Positions 10,601-16,505 of a DNA stretch of 16,737 nt are shown here, piece after piece. The position numbers were made by a program, and so were the translations under genes. Where the stretch lies: NCBI GenBank assembly GCA_016929205.1, contig JAFGJF010000057.1, positions 1 through 16,737 of the forward strand. Reading direction: 5' to 3'. The notes below the pieces were generated by a model. The model did not search any database. It was not told the DNA's origin and worked only from the letters and a program-made list of their open reading frames with translations. Numbering within the stretch: position 1 is the first letter of the stretch; every line of letters starts with the position of its first letter. The DNA comes from Anaerolineae bacterium. Its GTDB lineage: Bacteria; Chloroflexota; Anaerolineae; JAFGEY01.

Positions 10601-11614
10601 GGACAGAACATCCACGTCCCCATCGTTGTCCAAATCGGCAGCATAGACAAAGACGGCTTCGTCAGCCGTGTCAGTGATGACATGCGATACAAAACTCGGC
10701 GGAGAGCCACCGTCGTTCTCATACCAGGCGATCTCGTCGGCGTCAAAGGAAGCAGAGAGCACGTCCATATCGCTGTCTCCATCCAAATCGGCTGCATACA
10801 CCCCAAAGGCGCCGTCGGCCGCGGCGGTGATGATGTGGCTGGTAAACATTGGAGCGGAATTGCCATCATTTTCGTACCAGGCAATCGTATCGTCGTTGAT
10901 CGAAGCAGAAAGCACATCCAGGTCACCGTCATTATCCAGATCTGAAGCATAGGTCGAACGTGGGTTCCAGAGGGTATCGGTGATGACGGTTGCACTGCCA
11001 AAGGGGACGCCCGTACTGTTCAGCGCCCGTACATCCGTGGGACGAACAACGGTCAGGTCAAGCCCATCGACGGATAAAGGGCTCGCCGCTTGATAACCGT
11101 CCACCAATCCAATGTCCACTTGCTGTCCACCGCTCTGCACAATCCAGGTGCGGATGCTGATCATATCGCTGTACGAAGCGGTGATCGTGATCACGCTCCC
11201 TACGTTGGCGGACAAAGGTGGAGAGATGAGGTCAGCACCATAATGGGGTTGCGCGCTGGCTCCACCGTTGGCCGTGTTGATTTCAAGAGCGCCACTAGGG
11301 CTTTCGATGGTGATACTCGCTCCATCTACCGGTTCATCATCATAGTAGACGTAGCCGAATATGCAGCAGGCCGGCGGCGTTTCTCCGGGCGGCGTCACGC
11401 CGTCGCAGAAACGTGGCAGTGGAATAGGTGGGTCACCTGGAGCAGGCGGCGCGTTGAGAATATCCTCTGCAGCCAAGTCCCGCGTTTCCGCCATGTCGGC
11501 GACAAGTGGCATCGTTGGCCGACCCAATGCGGGTGGAATGATGGTCACGAGAAACAAACAAAGAAGCATATTTGATACTCGGCAAAGACGTTTGTTATTT
11601 CCTGGCGAATACAT
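4673..11614 (-). CDS. Giant secreted FG-GAP/VCBS, PKD and gingipain-like (C25) peptidase protein
   Basis: A 2313-residue exported protein. ATG 11614 has a strong AAGGAGGT (11619-11626) with short spacing. The signal peptide is residues 1-31 (basic start, then a hydrophobic core ending PPALG). Residues 85-172 look like a small beta-sandwich (GYVYYDDEPVDGASITI). Residues 221-926 are 14 VCBS/FG-GAP repeats with DxDxDG calcium loops. Residues 927-1105 are unassigned. Residues 1117-1455 hold 7 more divergent repeats, several Cys-rich. Residues 1457-1536 are a PKD domain (WDFGDG), with a second PKD-like domain to about 1635. Residues 1640-2030 resemble peptidase C25/gingipain: YLVIVGDDRAIPFRR, LGVGR, His1894 in NGHANH, Cys1929 in MGCHTG, and STLYGLPMYR. 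A further domain and a beta-sandwich precede the tail YRVFLPVIFKNY. The expected role is as a surface or secreted cysteine peptidase of clan CD with beta-propeller scaffolds. Target and activity are unknown. It carries upstream element copy B. Confidence 0.9.
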   Translation of the reverse strand: MYSPGNNKRLCRVSNMLLCLFLVTIIPPALGRPTMPLVADMAETRDLAAEDILNAPPAPGDPPIPLPRFCDGVTPPGETPPACCIFGYVYYDDEPVDGASITIESPSGALEINTANGGASAQPHYGADLISPPLSANVGSVITITASYSDMISIRTWIVQSGGQQVDIGLVDGYQAASPLSVDGLDLTVVRPTDVRALNSTGVPFGSATVITDTLWNPRSTYASDLDNDGDLDVLSASINDDTIAWYENDGNSAPMFTSHIITAAADGAFGVYAADLDGDSDMDVLSASFDADEIAWYENDGGSPPSFVSHVITDTADEAVFVYAADLDNDGDVDVLSASRGDDTVAWYENDGNSPPAFTSHIITTGADLVISVYAADLDGDSDMDVLSASRYDDTIAWYENSGGPSPVFTAHAITTEADGARAVYAADVDRDGDIDVLGASWNDHTVAWYENNGDTPLTFTPHVIAVHATLEAATVYATDADNDGDVDVLAGFRHDVSNGQVIWYENDGSASLAFTAHLIADDVFNAVSVSAADIDSDGDADILSVKTIDGTDNGQIVWYENQAIHRSAAFPEQSAITNTADEAKSVYAADIDGDGDVDILSASGQDDTIAWYENDGSPSPTFASHVITNTADGAFAVYATDLDRDGDIDVLSASENDDKIVWYENGGEASPAFTSHTITTSADSARSVFAIDLDKDGDMDILSASANDDKIAWYENDGGTLPVFDSHTITTMADSARSVFAIDLDNDGDKDVLSASADDGKVAWYENDGSSSPTFISHTVMTGTIGADSVYAVDLDSDGDVDILATSWQSDTVAWYENDGASLPTFTSHSIVTNADGAISVYAADLDQDGDLDVVSASARDSKIAWYENDGSSPPVFDARIITRNSDWVFSIYPADMDNDGDLDILSASWNEDEIAWFENQGGQFALSATDTAPFSILTDQRDDILQIEAIHRGRTGDLGAELGSFALQFEDVLGNPLTTLEANNLIETLAIYRDDGSGLFEPFTDTLVAEIDALSLVTGTQVITFASGDPNVHVAFGSPVNLFAAVELTDDAITQVPDRFRVTHLHTGTGNSAKYRDYDLALTIEGMSDQASSVTTAPSIYHHEHFVPFGTGTDRTFALAWGDADNDGFQDLAVGNHGQNQICWNNGDHSFDCQNAFGSGMTFDVEWGDMNGDNWLDLVVTRANGQANQVCLNNQDRTFSCSSFSTCSGATGDKICYTALGDIDRDGNVDIVLGTLFPEWYTAPDIVYYNQGDATFPVTTTTCNTGSTLTRDLKVGDLNNDGYPDLVVADNIRDYLCINHDGVLSERRWLPSGASFSTALGDADGDGDLDIAMGANFGAQDRLYLNDGSALFSTTISFHRAQRTYSLAFGDIDGDGRPDLASGDYYRQIVYFNVPITTAPGMALVQAGYLDFTITAVNSVAFADIDNDGDLDLAETRDRDQNVIYINHLNPPNAVFIASPLIGTAPLDVQFIDRSTGHIIAWAWDFGDGHTSGARYPLHTYEHAGTYTVSLTVTSPDGIDIETKTNYITILLDNSYPPVASINFIWYPSAPGPAIQGQDTIYFNGSGYDTDENGAYITAYEWTSGIDGLLNSQEDFVIQASALSTGTHTITFHVRDDEGDWSPEITRTLIVDSPSLIDVRTLILVNRQQLVSLYDDATQIDRVIAKLNELASHKNVVGKVVYVEDDIDVADAYSAWNAKPTNTEKTNDVATAIKALVDEKWQEYEHLEYLVIVGDDRAIPFRRVPDQTRYPESYYQTKVSCSTVTGAALCAGMTLTDDYYADAKPTVPRGPGWKDGHKLYIPDLGVGRLIETPEEIIGQIDAFLATDSTIVEEAVVTGYDFVQDGAQAICNELKSDALAPDCTLVSPEWSNNSFVSRVLDTYHDLASVNGHANHYLLGTPSGHVTSDVISRTTATHTGALFYTMGCHTGLNVSPDEQEPLDLVQACVRHKINYIGNTGYGWGYRYSIGLSEQLMLNLTEWLVYGRSITVGQALAKAKRVYYLDQARFDYYDEKIMIESTLYGLPMYRYNTPSPGAMPLNAQDIGANAVLKTEQVTALGNGLSVNRYGFQFPPFTRTDTDDGSYYAFDGHIYTGDNEPIQPKYVVDLSFPQTQAHGAVFKSGVYTDIYPFTPAIDQVLTETVALDEPVYRVPNWGPSLFYSVNNLEHGDRLVMLLGQFNSNRQTERLYSQQNFDVYYHNDSTDWVAPSIESVHHELASGQTLVTVQANDSSGIEAVIVAYTDRHGTWDSVYLSDNGQTWSGTIPIAAGIEFFVQVVDRAGNVAVDDNEGGYFFVPYRVFLPVIFKNYSTTR
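8837..10954 (-). repeat. Fourteen tandem VCBS/FG-GAP repeats (~153 bp units)
   Basis: Fourteen in-frame units encode [VI]YAADLDxDGD[LIMV]D[VI]LSAS followed by IAWYENDG. Most units are exactly 51 codons; units 5, 6 and 7 are 52, 54 and 57. Each carries a DxDxDG-type calcium loop. Neighbouring units are highly similar at DNA level in places, for example 9375-9409 against 9528-9562 with one mismatch in 35 bases. Fourteen units fit two seven-bladed propellers. Confidence 0.93.
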
Positions 11615-11699
11615 AACGACCTCCTTTTTTGAATGGGTTCAGGCGTCTGAGCTTTATCTACTCTTGTATGTCTTGGTGCCTGAGCGTCGGTTTGTAATC

Positions 11700-11731
11700 A
11701 ATCAACGCAGCAACAAGCGTTTTTCGGACAC
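11700..11731 (-). promoter_or_regulatory. Two-block promoter-like element, copy B, upstream of the giant C25 gene
   Basis: On the minus strand it reads TGTCCG, a 17-base spacer starting AAAA, then CGTTGATT, about 85 bases upstream of ATG 11614. It matches copies A and C in spacing and in both blocks. The rest of the 205-base gap between the CHAT stop and this gene shows only the Shine-Dalgarno and A/T-rich sequence. Confidence 0.6.
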
Positions 11732-11819
11732 GATTCACAAGATCTGATGAAAAAGAAGATTTTGGGGCTGATTTGCAAAAGCGGACAGGCCGATGTGAAA
11801 AAAGTAGCCGGATCCGCGG

Positions 11820-14720
11820 TTATTCTGCTCGCTCAACAAGGACGAAACCGGCCCAGTGCAGAGGATGCTGTCGTTTTTTCAGGATCGCCAGTTGGGCGGC
11901 ACGCAACGAGGCACTTGCTGTCTTTCCAGCCAGCAAATGACCGTAAAAACATGCCATCAACTCGGCAGTCGAAATGTCGTCCACTTTCCACAAACTGGCG
12001 AGTACGCCTCGTGCGCCGGCAACCATTAACGCGCGACAGAGACTGATCAGCCCACCTCCATGCCATCCCCCGAGCCCAGTCTCGCATGCGCTCAGCGTCA
12101 CGAGGGGATGGTTCGCCAGTCGTAGGCCATACAAATCAGTCACCGTCGGGCGCGCATCGGCCAACCGTATCCACGAGAAAAATGGGTTGTCTGCACGGAA
12201 AGCGGCATATGTTGCCAGGTGGATGATATTGGCTTGTTGGCTGTACGTGGCAAAATCGGCTTCAGTTGCGGCATCCTCGGTCAAAAGACGCGGAGGTTGC
12301 GAGTTCGAGTGGGCAGAGAAAGCCTCCGCAACACGTTCTGCTTCTTTGATAGCAAAAGGCATTCGTCCACCGTCCGAGTATCCGATGACAAGGGGTGAAT
12401 AAACGCGAGATGGTTGTAGAGATGGCACAAGCCCACCGACAAGATACACAATCTGGTATCGCTCGAGCAAGTATTGGTCGCCATCAAATAGCGCCGCAAA
12501 GGGAATGCCGTTTAGCGATGGGTGCAGGCGGATATGCAGTCGAATTGGTTGTGCACCTGGTTGGGATCGGTCGAGAGGGAAAAGCGTGACCAAAGGGGCG
12601 ATGAGTATGTCGTAAAAACGACGCAAATGAAGCTGCGCGTCCGTACATAGAGAGGCCAGGTTTGATCTCACATAGTCACGTGGGTACAACCTGAGACTGT
12701 CGAGACCGAGACGCCAATTTTTTACCAACTGGGCAACCTTGCCTGCATCCCCCAGGTTGGCAAGGTATTCGATTCCTTGTTGGCACACGACAAATGCCCC
12801 GAGCTGCCCATCCAGGACGTAATACTGCACCAGAACCGCATTTTCATCCAGAGTGTGTTGAACCAGGTCTAGAGCATATTCTTTTGGTAGAGGCCGGAGC
12901 AAGCTATGCTGTGAAACCTGCCGGCGACGCATCAACTCGGAAATTTGTGCTTCCAACGCGACTAGATCCTGCCAAACGGCTGCCTCGGCTCCGGCAGATC
13001 GTTCCGGGTCGCTGTCGGATTCCACGTCGCTTGCGCTTCCCAGTTGACTGTGTTTCCAGTGCCAAGTACGGCGCAATGTACGCAGTTGCTCCAATAACTG
13101 TTTTCCAGCTTTGTCAGGTGCTCGAGCCAGTTCCTGGTACGTGAGCCCGATTTGGGTTGTCACATTGGCATAAGCGGCCAGATCGAACGCTTCTTGCAGC
13201 TTGTTCAACGAGAGTGACAGACGCACGATGTCTTCATAAAGGGCCAACTTGTCCTGCAAAAACGTGGCACGAAATTCGTCTGCCCAGAGAGTGCTTTGCA
13301 TTTGTTCAGTTGCTTTTACCGCCGCGAGATACGCCTGGTAAGCAGACTCGGTTTGCCCTTGTGCTTCATACGCCCGCCCCAGCGCGTAATGTGCGTGATA
13401 GATCAATGGCATCAAACTATATTGCGAAATCTCGTCAAGTGCAGCGTAAACCAGTGTTTGTGCCTGGTCTGGGCGTCCGAGGTCCAAGGTACACCAAGCC
13501 TGCAGAACCCGAGCCTGGGCCACGCGTACAGTCAGGTTGTGCTTATCGAGAATCTTGCTTGCCCGGTGAGATATGCGTTGGGCGCTGGCCGGAGAATCGG
13601 CCAGGCGTTTCAGCGTCGCACGTTCCAGGTCAACGAGCGCCACTTCTACAACCGCCCCACGCTGCCAAAAGAGGCGCCGACCATGATCAAAGGACTGCAA
13701 CGCAGCAGCCACATGGCCCATGCCACGATGGGCCGTTCCCTCAACGACAAAAGCCAGTGCCGCCTGGCGTTTCATGCCACGTGTGCTAAATTCGCGACGA
13801 CATTGCTGAGCCAGGGATAACGCTTCGGGCAACAGGTTGAGGGCGAGGTAAACCTGGGCGCGGTAGAGATCGACAACGACGACCTCCAGTTCGTTGTCCA
13901 ACGAAGCAAAACAGTCGCGCGCCTGCTGCAAAACGCGCAGTGCTTCCTGGTAGCGTGCCTGCCGAAAGTTCAGCACCCCCAGGTTAAGATCGCTTCGTGC
14001 CACTTCTTGCGTCATTCCGGCGGATTGTAGGACCGCGCGCGCGCTTGTGTGCAACGTTTCAGCCTGCTCAAAGCGATCCAGGTTTTCGAGTATGATTGCG
14101 CTGTTCATATCTGCCCGTGCTGCCTGGACATGGTCACCCAGTGTCACAAACAGATCCCGGCAACGTCGGCAAGCTGCCAGCGCCTGCTCATAATGACCGC
14201 GCTCGTAGAATATGGTGCTGACGTTCATTTCCAACGTTGCGGCGTAGCGCGTCGGTCCGCGACGATCCAGCAACTTGCGTGCCTTGTTGGCAGCGTCGAG
14301 CGCCTCGTCGTATTCCCCAAGGTGTCGCAAGGCAGCAACCTGGTTGATGTATAAACGGGCAACTTGCAGCTCTTTGTCGTTCTGCGCAAACCCAATGCGC
14401 GCGCATTCATAGCTATCCAAACACTCACGGAAATGCCCCAGATACAACAGCGCGTTCCCCATAGCCCAAAGTGAGGTCGGTTTTGCCAATGGATCGTCAA
14501 TCCACGCTGCAACCTCGGCTGAAATCCCGGCGATTTCTCGCGCGCGACCGGCATTGTGCAATAGCTCTGCGTCAGCATATGCCTTGAGCGCCTCAACGAC
14601 AGCCAGACACAGGGCGTCCCGCCTTTGAGTAAGAAACTGTTGGCGTTCGTTTGTGTCGGCGATGGTAACAAGACATGTGGCAAGTTGTTGTGATGTGGCT
14701 GACTCGCTTTCTTGACTCAC
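11820..14720 (-). CDS. TPR-CHAT protein (clan CD peptidase-like domain with atypical His)
   Basis: A 966-residue protein with no signal peptide or membrane segment, so it is probably cytosolic. The GTG start at 14720 is chosen because no in-frame ATG lies nearby and AAAGGA lies 9 bases upstream, overlapping the stop of the preceding gene (gap 14 bases), which indicates translational coupling. Residues about 50-540 are TPR repeats (for example ALLYLGHFRECLDSYECA, YEEALRVL-like helices). A charged linker follows near 555-600. Residues about 640-966 are a CHAT domain: SLNGIPFAALFD, IIHLATYAAF, LVTLSACETGLG, ALMVAGARGVLASLWKVDD and ASLRAAQLAIL. The expected Cys is present (Cys879), but Tyr838 stands where the catalytic His of HLATHG/A is normal. 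In characterised relatives, TPR-CHAT proteins are proteases activated by a bound sensor. Here catalysis is doubtful. The gene order sigma, zinc finger, CHAT suggests a signalling role. Confidence 0.92.
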   Translation of the reverse strand: MSQESESATSQQLATCLVTIADTNERQQFLTQRRDALCLAVVEALKAYADAELLHNAGRAREIAGISAEVAAWIDDPLAKPTSLWAMGNALLYLGHFRECLDSYECARIGFAQNDKELQVARLYINQVAALRHLGEYDEALDAANKARKLLDRRGPTRYAATLEMNVSTIFYERGHYEQALAACRRCRDLFVTLGDHVQAARADMNSAIILENLDRFEQAETLHTSARAVLQSAGMTQEVARSDLNLGVLNFRQARYQEALRVLQQARDCFASLDNELEVVVVDLYRAQVYLALNLLPEALSLAQQCRREFSTRGMKRQAALAFVVEGTAHRGMGHVAAALQSFDHGRRLFWQRGAVVEVALVDLERATLKRLADSPASAQRISHRASKILDKHNLTVRVAQARVLQAWCTLDLGRPDQAQTLVYAALDEISQYSLMPLIYHAHYALGRAYEAQGQTESAYQAYLAAVKATEQMQSTLWADEFRATFLQDKLALYEDIVRLSLSLNKLQEAFDLAAYANVTTQIGLTYQELARAPDKAGKQLLEQLRTLRRTWHWKHSQLGSASDVESDSDPERSAGAEAAVWQDLVALEAQISELMRRRQVSQHSLLRPLPKEYALDLVQHTLDENAVLVQYYVLDGQLGAFVVCQQGIEYLANLGDAGKVAQLVKNWRLGLDSLRLYPRDYVRSNLASLCTDAQLHLRRFYDILIAPLVTLFPLDRSQPGAQPIRLHIRLHPSLNGIPFAALFDGDQYLLERYQIVYLVGGLVPSLQPSRVYSPLVIGYSDGGRMPFAIKEAERVAEAFSAHSNSQPPRLLTEDAATEADFATYSQQANIIHLATYAAFRADNPFFSWIRLADARPTVTDLYGLRLANHPLVTLSACETGLGGWHGGGLISLCRALMVAGARGVLASLWKVDDISTAELMACFYGHLLAGKTASASLRAAQLAILKKRQHPLHWAGFVLVERAE

Positions 14721-14734
14721 TCTGTTTTGTCCTT

Positions 14735-15457
14735 TTACCCAGATCCCGCGGTCGTTGTGCCCACAGAAATCGTATGCACAACAATATCATCCTCGGGCGT
14801 TTCTACCCACAGGTTGTATTGGCCAGCGTCAAGGTTCTGAAAAAAGAAATACCCAAGTGCATCCACAGTCTGCTTGGCAATGATCTTGTCTTGTTGAACC
14901 AACCGTACTGCACATCCATCGAGTTCGGTCGCCGTCAACCCACCACACGTGATGCGGCCCCGCAAACACCATATCTCGCCGCTTCGCTCGCTGCCGGCAA
15001 CAATGTCGTACCGGTCTGTCCGATAGAGACGTTGATCGATCTCCCCTCTGTGCGCCGCAACTGCCAGGTAAGATGGCAGATCGGCCTGCACGGCTTCAAC
15101 GACGATACGCGCCGCACGGCGCATCTCTTCCCATATGCTATGTCGAGGTTCATCCAGAGCGGATAGACGCTGCACTTCCTTGGCACAAAACGGGCATTTT
15201 TGTATGTGCTGCACGATTTGCCGTCGTTCGTGTACCGGTAGTATGCCAACCTGGTATTGGAGCAACGTTTCCGTGTCCGGGCAGTCAGCGCGGTAAAGTG
15301 CAGCAGCTAGCGCGAAATCACTTTGTGCTAACGCCTCGGCCTCACCGGCACAAAATGGACAGCGTGCTATATGATCCTTGATGCTCTGGCTAGCGTTTCC
15401 TTCAATGTAGGCCAACAGATCACCTTCTTGTATTTCTCCCGGGGCAATGCAATTCAT
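14735..15457 (-). CDS. Double zinc-finger anti-sigma-like protein with C-terminal beta-sandwich, no TM
   Basis: A 240-residue protein from ATG 15457, preceded by GAGG with 5-base spacing. A TTG at 15511 (in frame, GAGG 7 bases upstream) would add 18 residues and cannot be excluded. It carries two copies of an HxxxCxxC finger, HIARCPFC (His29, Cys33, Cys36) and HIQKCPFC (His84, Cys88, Cys91), each within a helical segment as in zf-HC2/ZAS anti-sigma domains. A linker follows, then residues about 160-235 (GEIWCLRGRITCGGL to LDAGQYNLWVE) resemble a carboxypeptidase-regulatory-like beta-sandwich. There is no transmembrane helix, unlike classical membrane anti-sigma factors, so sensing would be cytosolic. 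It sits between the sigma gene and the TPR-CHAT gene, 14 bases from the latter. Its likely role is to bind the sigma factor and couple it to the CHAT protein; the binding is inferred. Confidence 0.8.
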   Translation of the reverse strand: MNCIAPGEIQEGDLLAYIEGNASQSIKDHIARCPFCAGEAEALAQSDFALAAALYRADCPDTETLLQYQVGILPVHERRQIVQHIQKCPFCAKEVQRLSALDEPRHSIWEEMRRAARIVVEAVQADLPSYLAVAAHRGEIDQRLYRTDRYDIVAGSERSGEIWCLRGRITCGGLTATELDGCAVRLVQQDKIIAKQTVDALGYFFFQNLDAGQYNLWVETPEDDIVVHTISVGTTTAGSG

Positions 15458-15561
15458 GGTAGCCTCATTCCTGGACATGTTTTCTCGTTCAGTCGCGTCT
15501 TGTGGACTCAAATCAGCACCTCTGTCTCAGGATTCACAGTTTCCGAGTGGTCCGGTTTACC

Positions 15562-15593
15562 AATCAACGACGATTTTGGTCATTTTCCGACAT
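15562..15593 (-). promoter_or_regulatory. Two-block promoter-like element, copy C, upstream of the zinc-finger/CHAT pair
   Basis: On the minus strand it reads TGTCGG, a 17-base spacer starting AAAA, then CGTTGATT. It abuts the stop codon of the sigma gene, in the 135-base gap before the zinc-finger gene. Among the three copies this is the cleanest ECF-like -35. It implies that the zinc-finger and CHAT genes can be transcribed separately from the sigma gene, possibly by that sigma factor. Confidence 0.6.
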
Positions 15594-16270
15594 CAATGCC
15601 TAACTAGTTGTTTCAGCTCATCAGAGCGACGCATACGTTTGATCATGCGCTCTTTAATTCCATACACTTGTTTGGCACTTGCAAAGTGTTCTGGGTAGCG
15701 TCGGGCAATTTCTGACGGTGATAGTCCGAGATCATATGAAAAAAAGATGATCTGCCGTTCTCGTTGATCGCAAACATTCTCGTCCAACCACTGATGGACA
15801 CCGTCACAAAATTCATTGTGATCCATTCGCGCTATGACTTGGGCTTCTATGTCACTATCGTGCTGGGCGCTTTTTTCTATTTGCAGAATCCTGTCTTGCC
15901 GTCTTTGTTGGCGTTCCAAATCAATACGTACGCAAAGCGCGCATTTACGGAGATAGGCCAGTACAGCGCCAATATGTTGGAAATGGCGCGAAAGAGGCTT
16001 ATTTCGCATGGTGTGCCAGAATTTTGTATAGGTGGATTCAATCAATTCAGCCATCTCTGGATGGGCACCAATCCACTTGGCGACCTGATAATAGTATTGA
16101 GTATGGATGGCGCTCCAGGCATCCTGATCGTTCTCTTCAACAGCGCGGCGAAACAGTTCAAAGCAGTAACCTGTTTCACCAGGTTGACCAGCACGAAAGC
16201 GAGCGCTTTCATCGCGGCACCCTTGTTCAACAGCATCCAAACTCAATTGGTGCAGATGGCCTTGATTCAT
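15593..16270 (-). CDS. ECF-like sigma-70 family RNA polymerase sigma factor
   Basis: A 225-residue protein. ATG 16270 is chosen because GGAGG (16277-16281) lies 6 bases upstream; an in-frame ATG at 16300 would add 10 residues and place that site inside the gene. Residues about 36-125 resemble sigma region 2 (CFELFRRAVEENDQDAW, then ELIESTYTKFWHTM, LAYLRKCALCVRIDLER). Residues about 167-215 resemble region 4, with a helix-turn-helix in LGLSPSEIARRYPEHFASAK and a basic end (KERMIKRMRR). Size and two-domain structure match ECF-type factors, although the N-terminal 35 residues are an extension and the match is divergent. It is expected to direct RNA polymerase to a small regulon. The three two-block elements in this window are the obvious candidates. 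It is probably controlled by the downstream zinc-finger protein. Confidence 0.85.
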   Translation of the reverse strand: MNQGHLHQLSLDAVEQGCRDESARFRAGQPGETGYCFELFRRAVEENDQDAWSAIHTQYYYQVAKWIGAHPEMAELIESTYTKFWHTMRNKPLSRHFQHIGAVLAYLRKCALCVRIDLERQQRRQDRILQIEKSAQHDSDIEAQVIARMDHNEFCDGVHQWLDENVCDQRERQIIFFSYDLGLSPSEIARRYPEHFASAKQVYGIKERMIKRMRRSDELKQLVRH

Positions 16271-16369
16271 TGCGAGCCTCCACGGCAACGTTCCACTCAA
16301 CAGCGTTTTTGAAAGATCTGTGGCGAACGCAGGAGACGGATTGTTTCTTCTACATCAAAATAAAGCGTC

Positions 16370-16398
16370 ATTTTATCATAGGTCGTAAGAAAGGGCAA
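16370..16398 (-). promoter_or_regulatory. Sigma-70-type extended -10 promoter for the sigma gene
   Basis: On the minus strand TTGCCC (16393-16398) is followed by 17 bases and TAAAAT (16370-16375), with TG one base before the -10 (TGATAAAAT). Transcription would start near 16363, leaving about 95 bases of leader before ATG 16270. It differs from the two-block element upstream of the other genes in the cluster. Confidence 0.6.
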
Positions 16399-16456
16399 TC
16401 TTGCCGAGCGTCGATTCTATATAGAAGCGCATATCAGTAACCAGACGGAGGCAGTC

Positions 16457-16489
16457 ATAAAAACGCCCCCACGTCGGAGCGTAGGGGCG
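16457..16489 (-). terminator. Rho-independent terminator of the GH38-like gene
   Basis: On the minus strand CGCCCCTACG pairs with CGTGGGGGCG (one G-U pair) around CTCCGA, followed by TTTTTAT. It lies 16 bases after the stop of the partial GH38-like gene and upstream of the sigma promoter, isolating the two units. Confidence 0.9.
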
Positions 16490-16505
16490 AGTGAAAGCAA
16501 CTTTT

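Noticed and set aside
11760..11819. Possible terminator after the CHAT gene (CGGATCCG then TTTTTT on the minus strand)
   Set aside because: The palindrome CGGATCCG has no room for a loop and no longer stem forms; a nearby CGG/CCG stem is only 3 bp.
12794..13820. Plus-strand open frames of 116-210 codons over the TPR-CHAT gene
   Set aside because: Antisense shadows of a well-supported coding region with clear TPR and CHAT motifs; no ribosome binding site or known family seen.
16290..16312. CAACAGCGTTTTT upstream of the sigma gene as a fourth copy of the two-block element
   Set aside because: It resembles part of copy B but lacks the AATCAACG block and the 17-base spacing; it also overlaps the alternative start region of the sigma gene.
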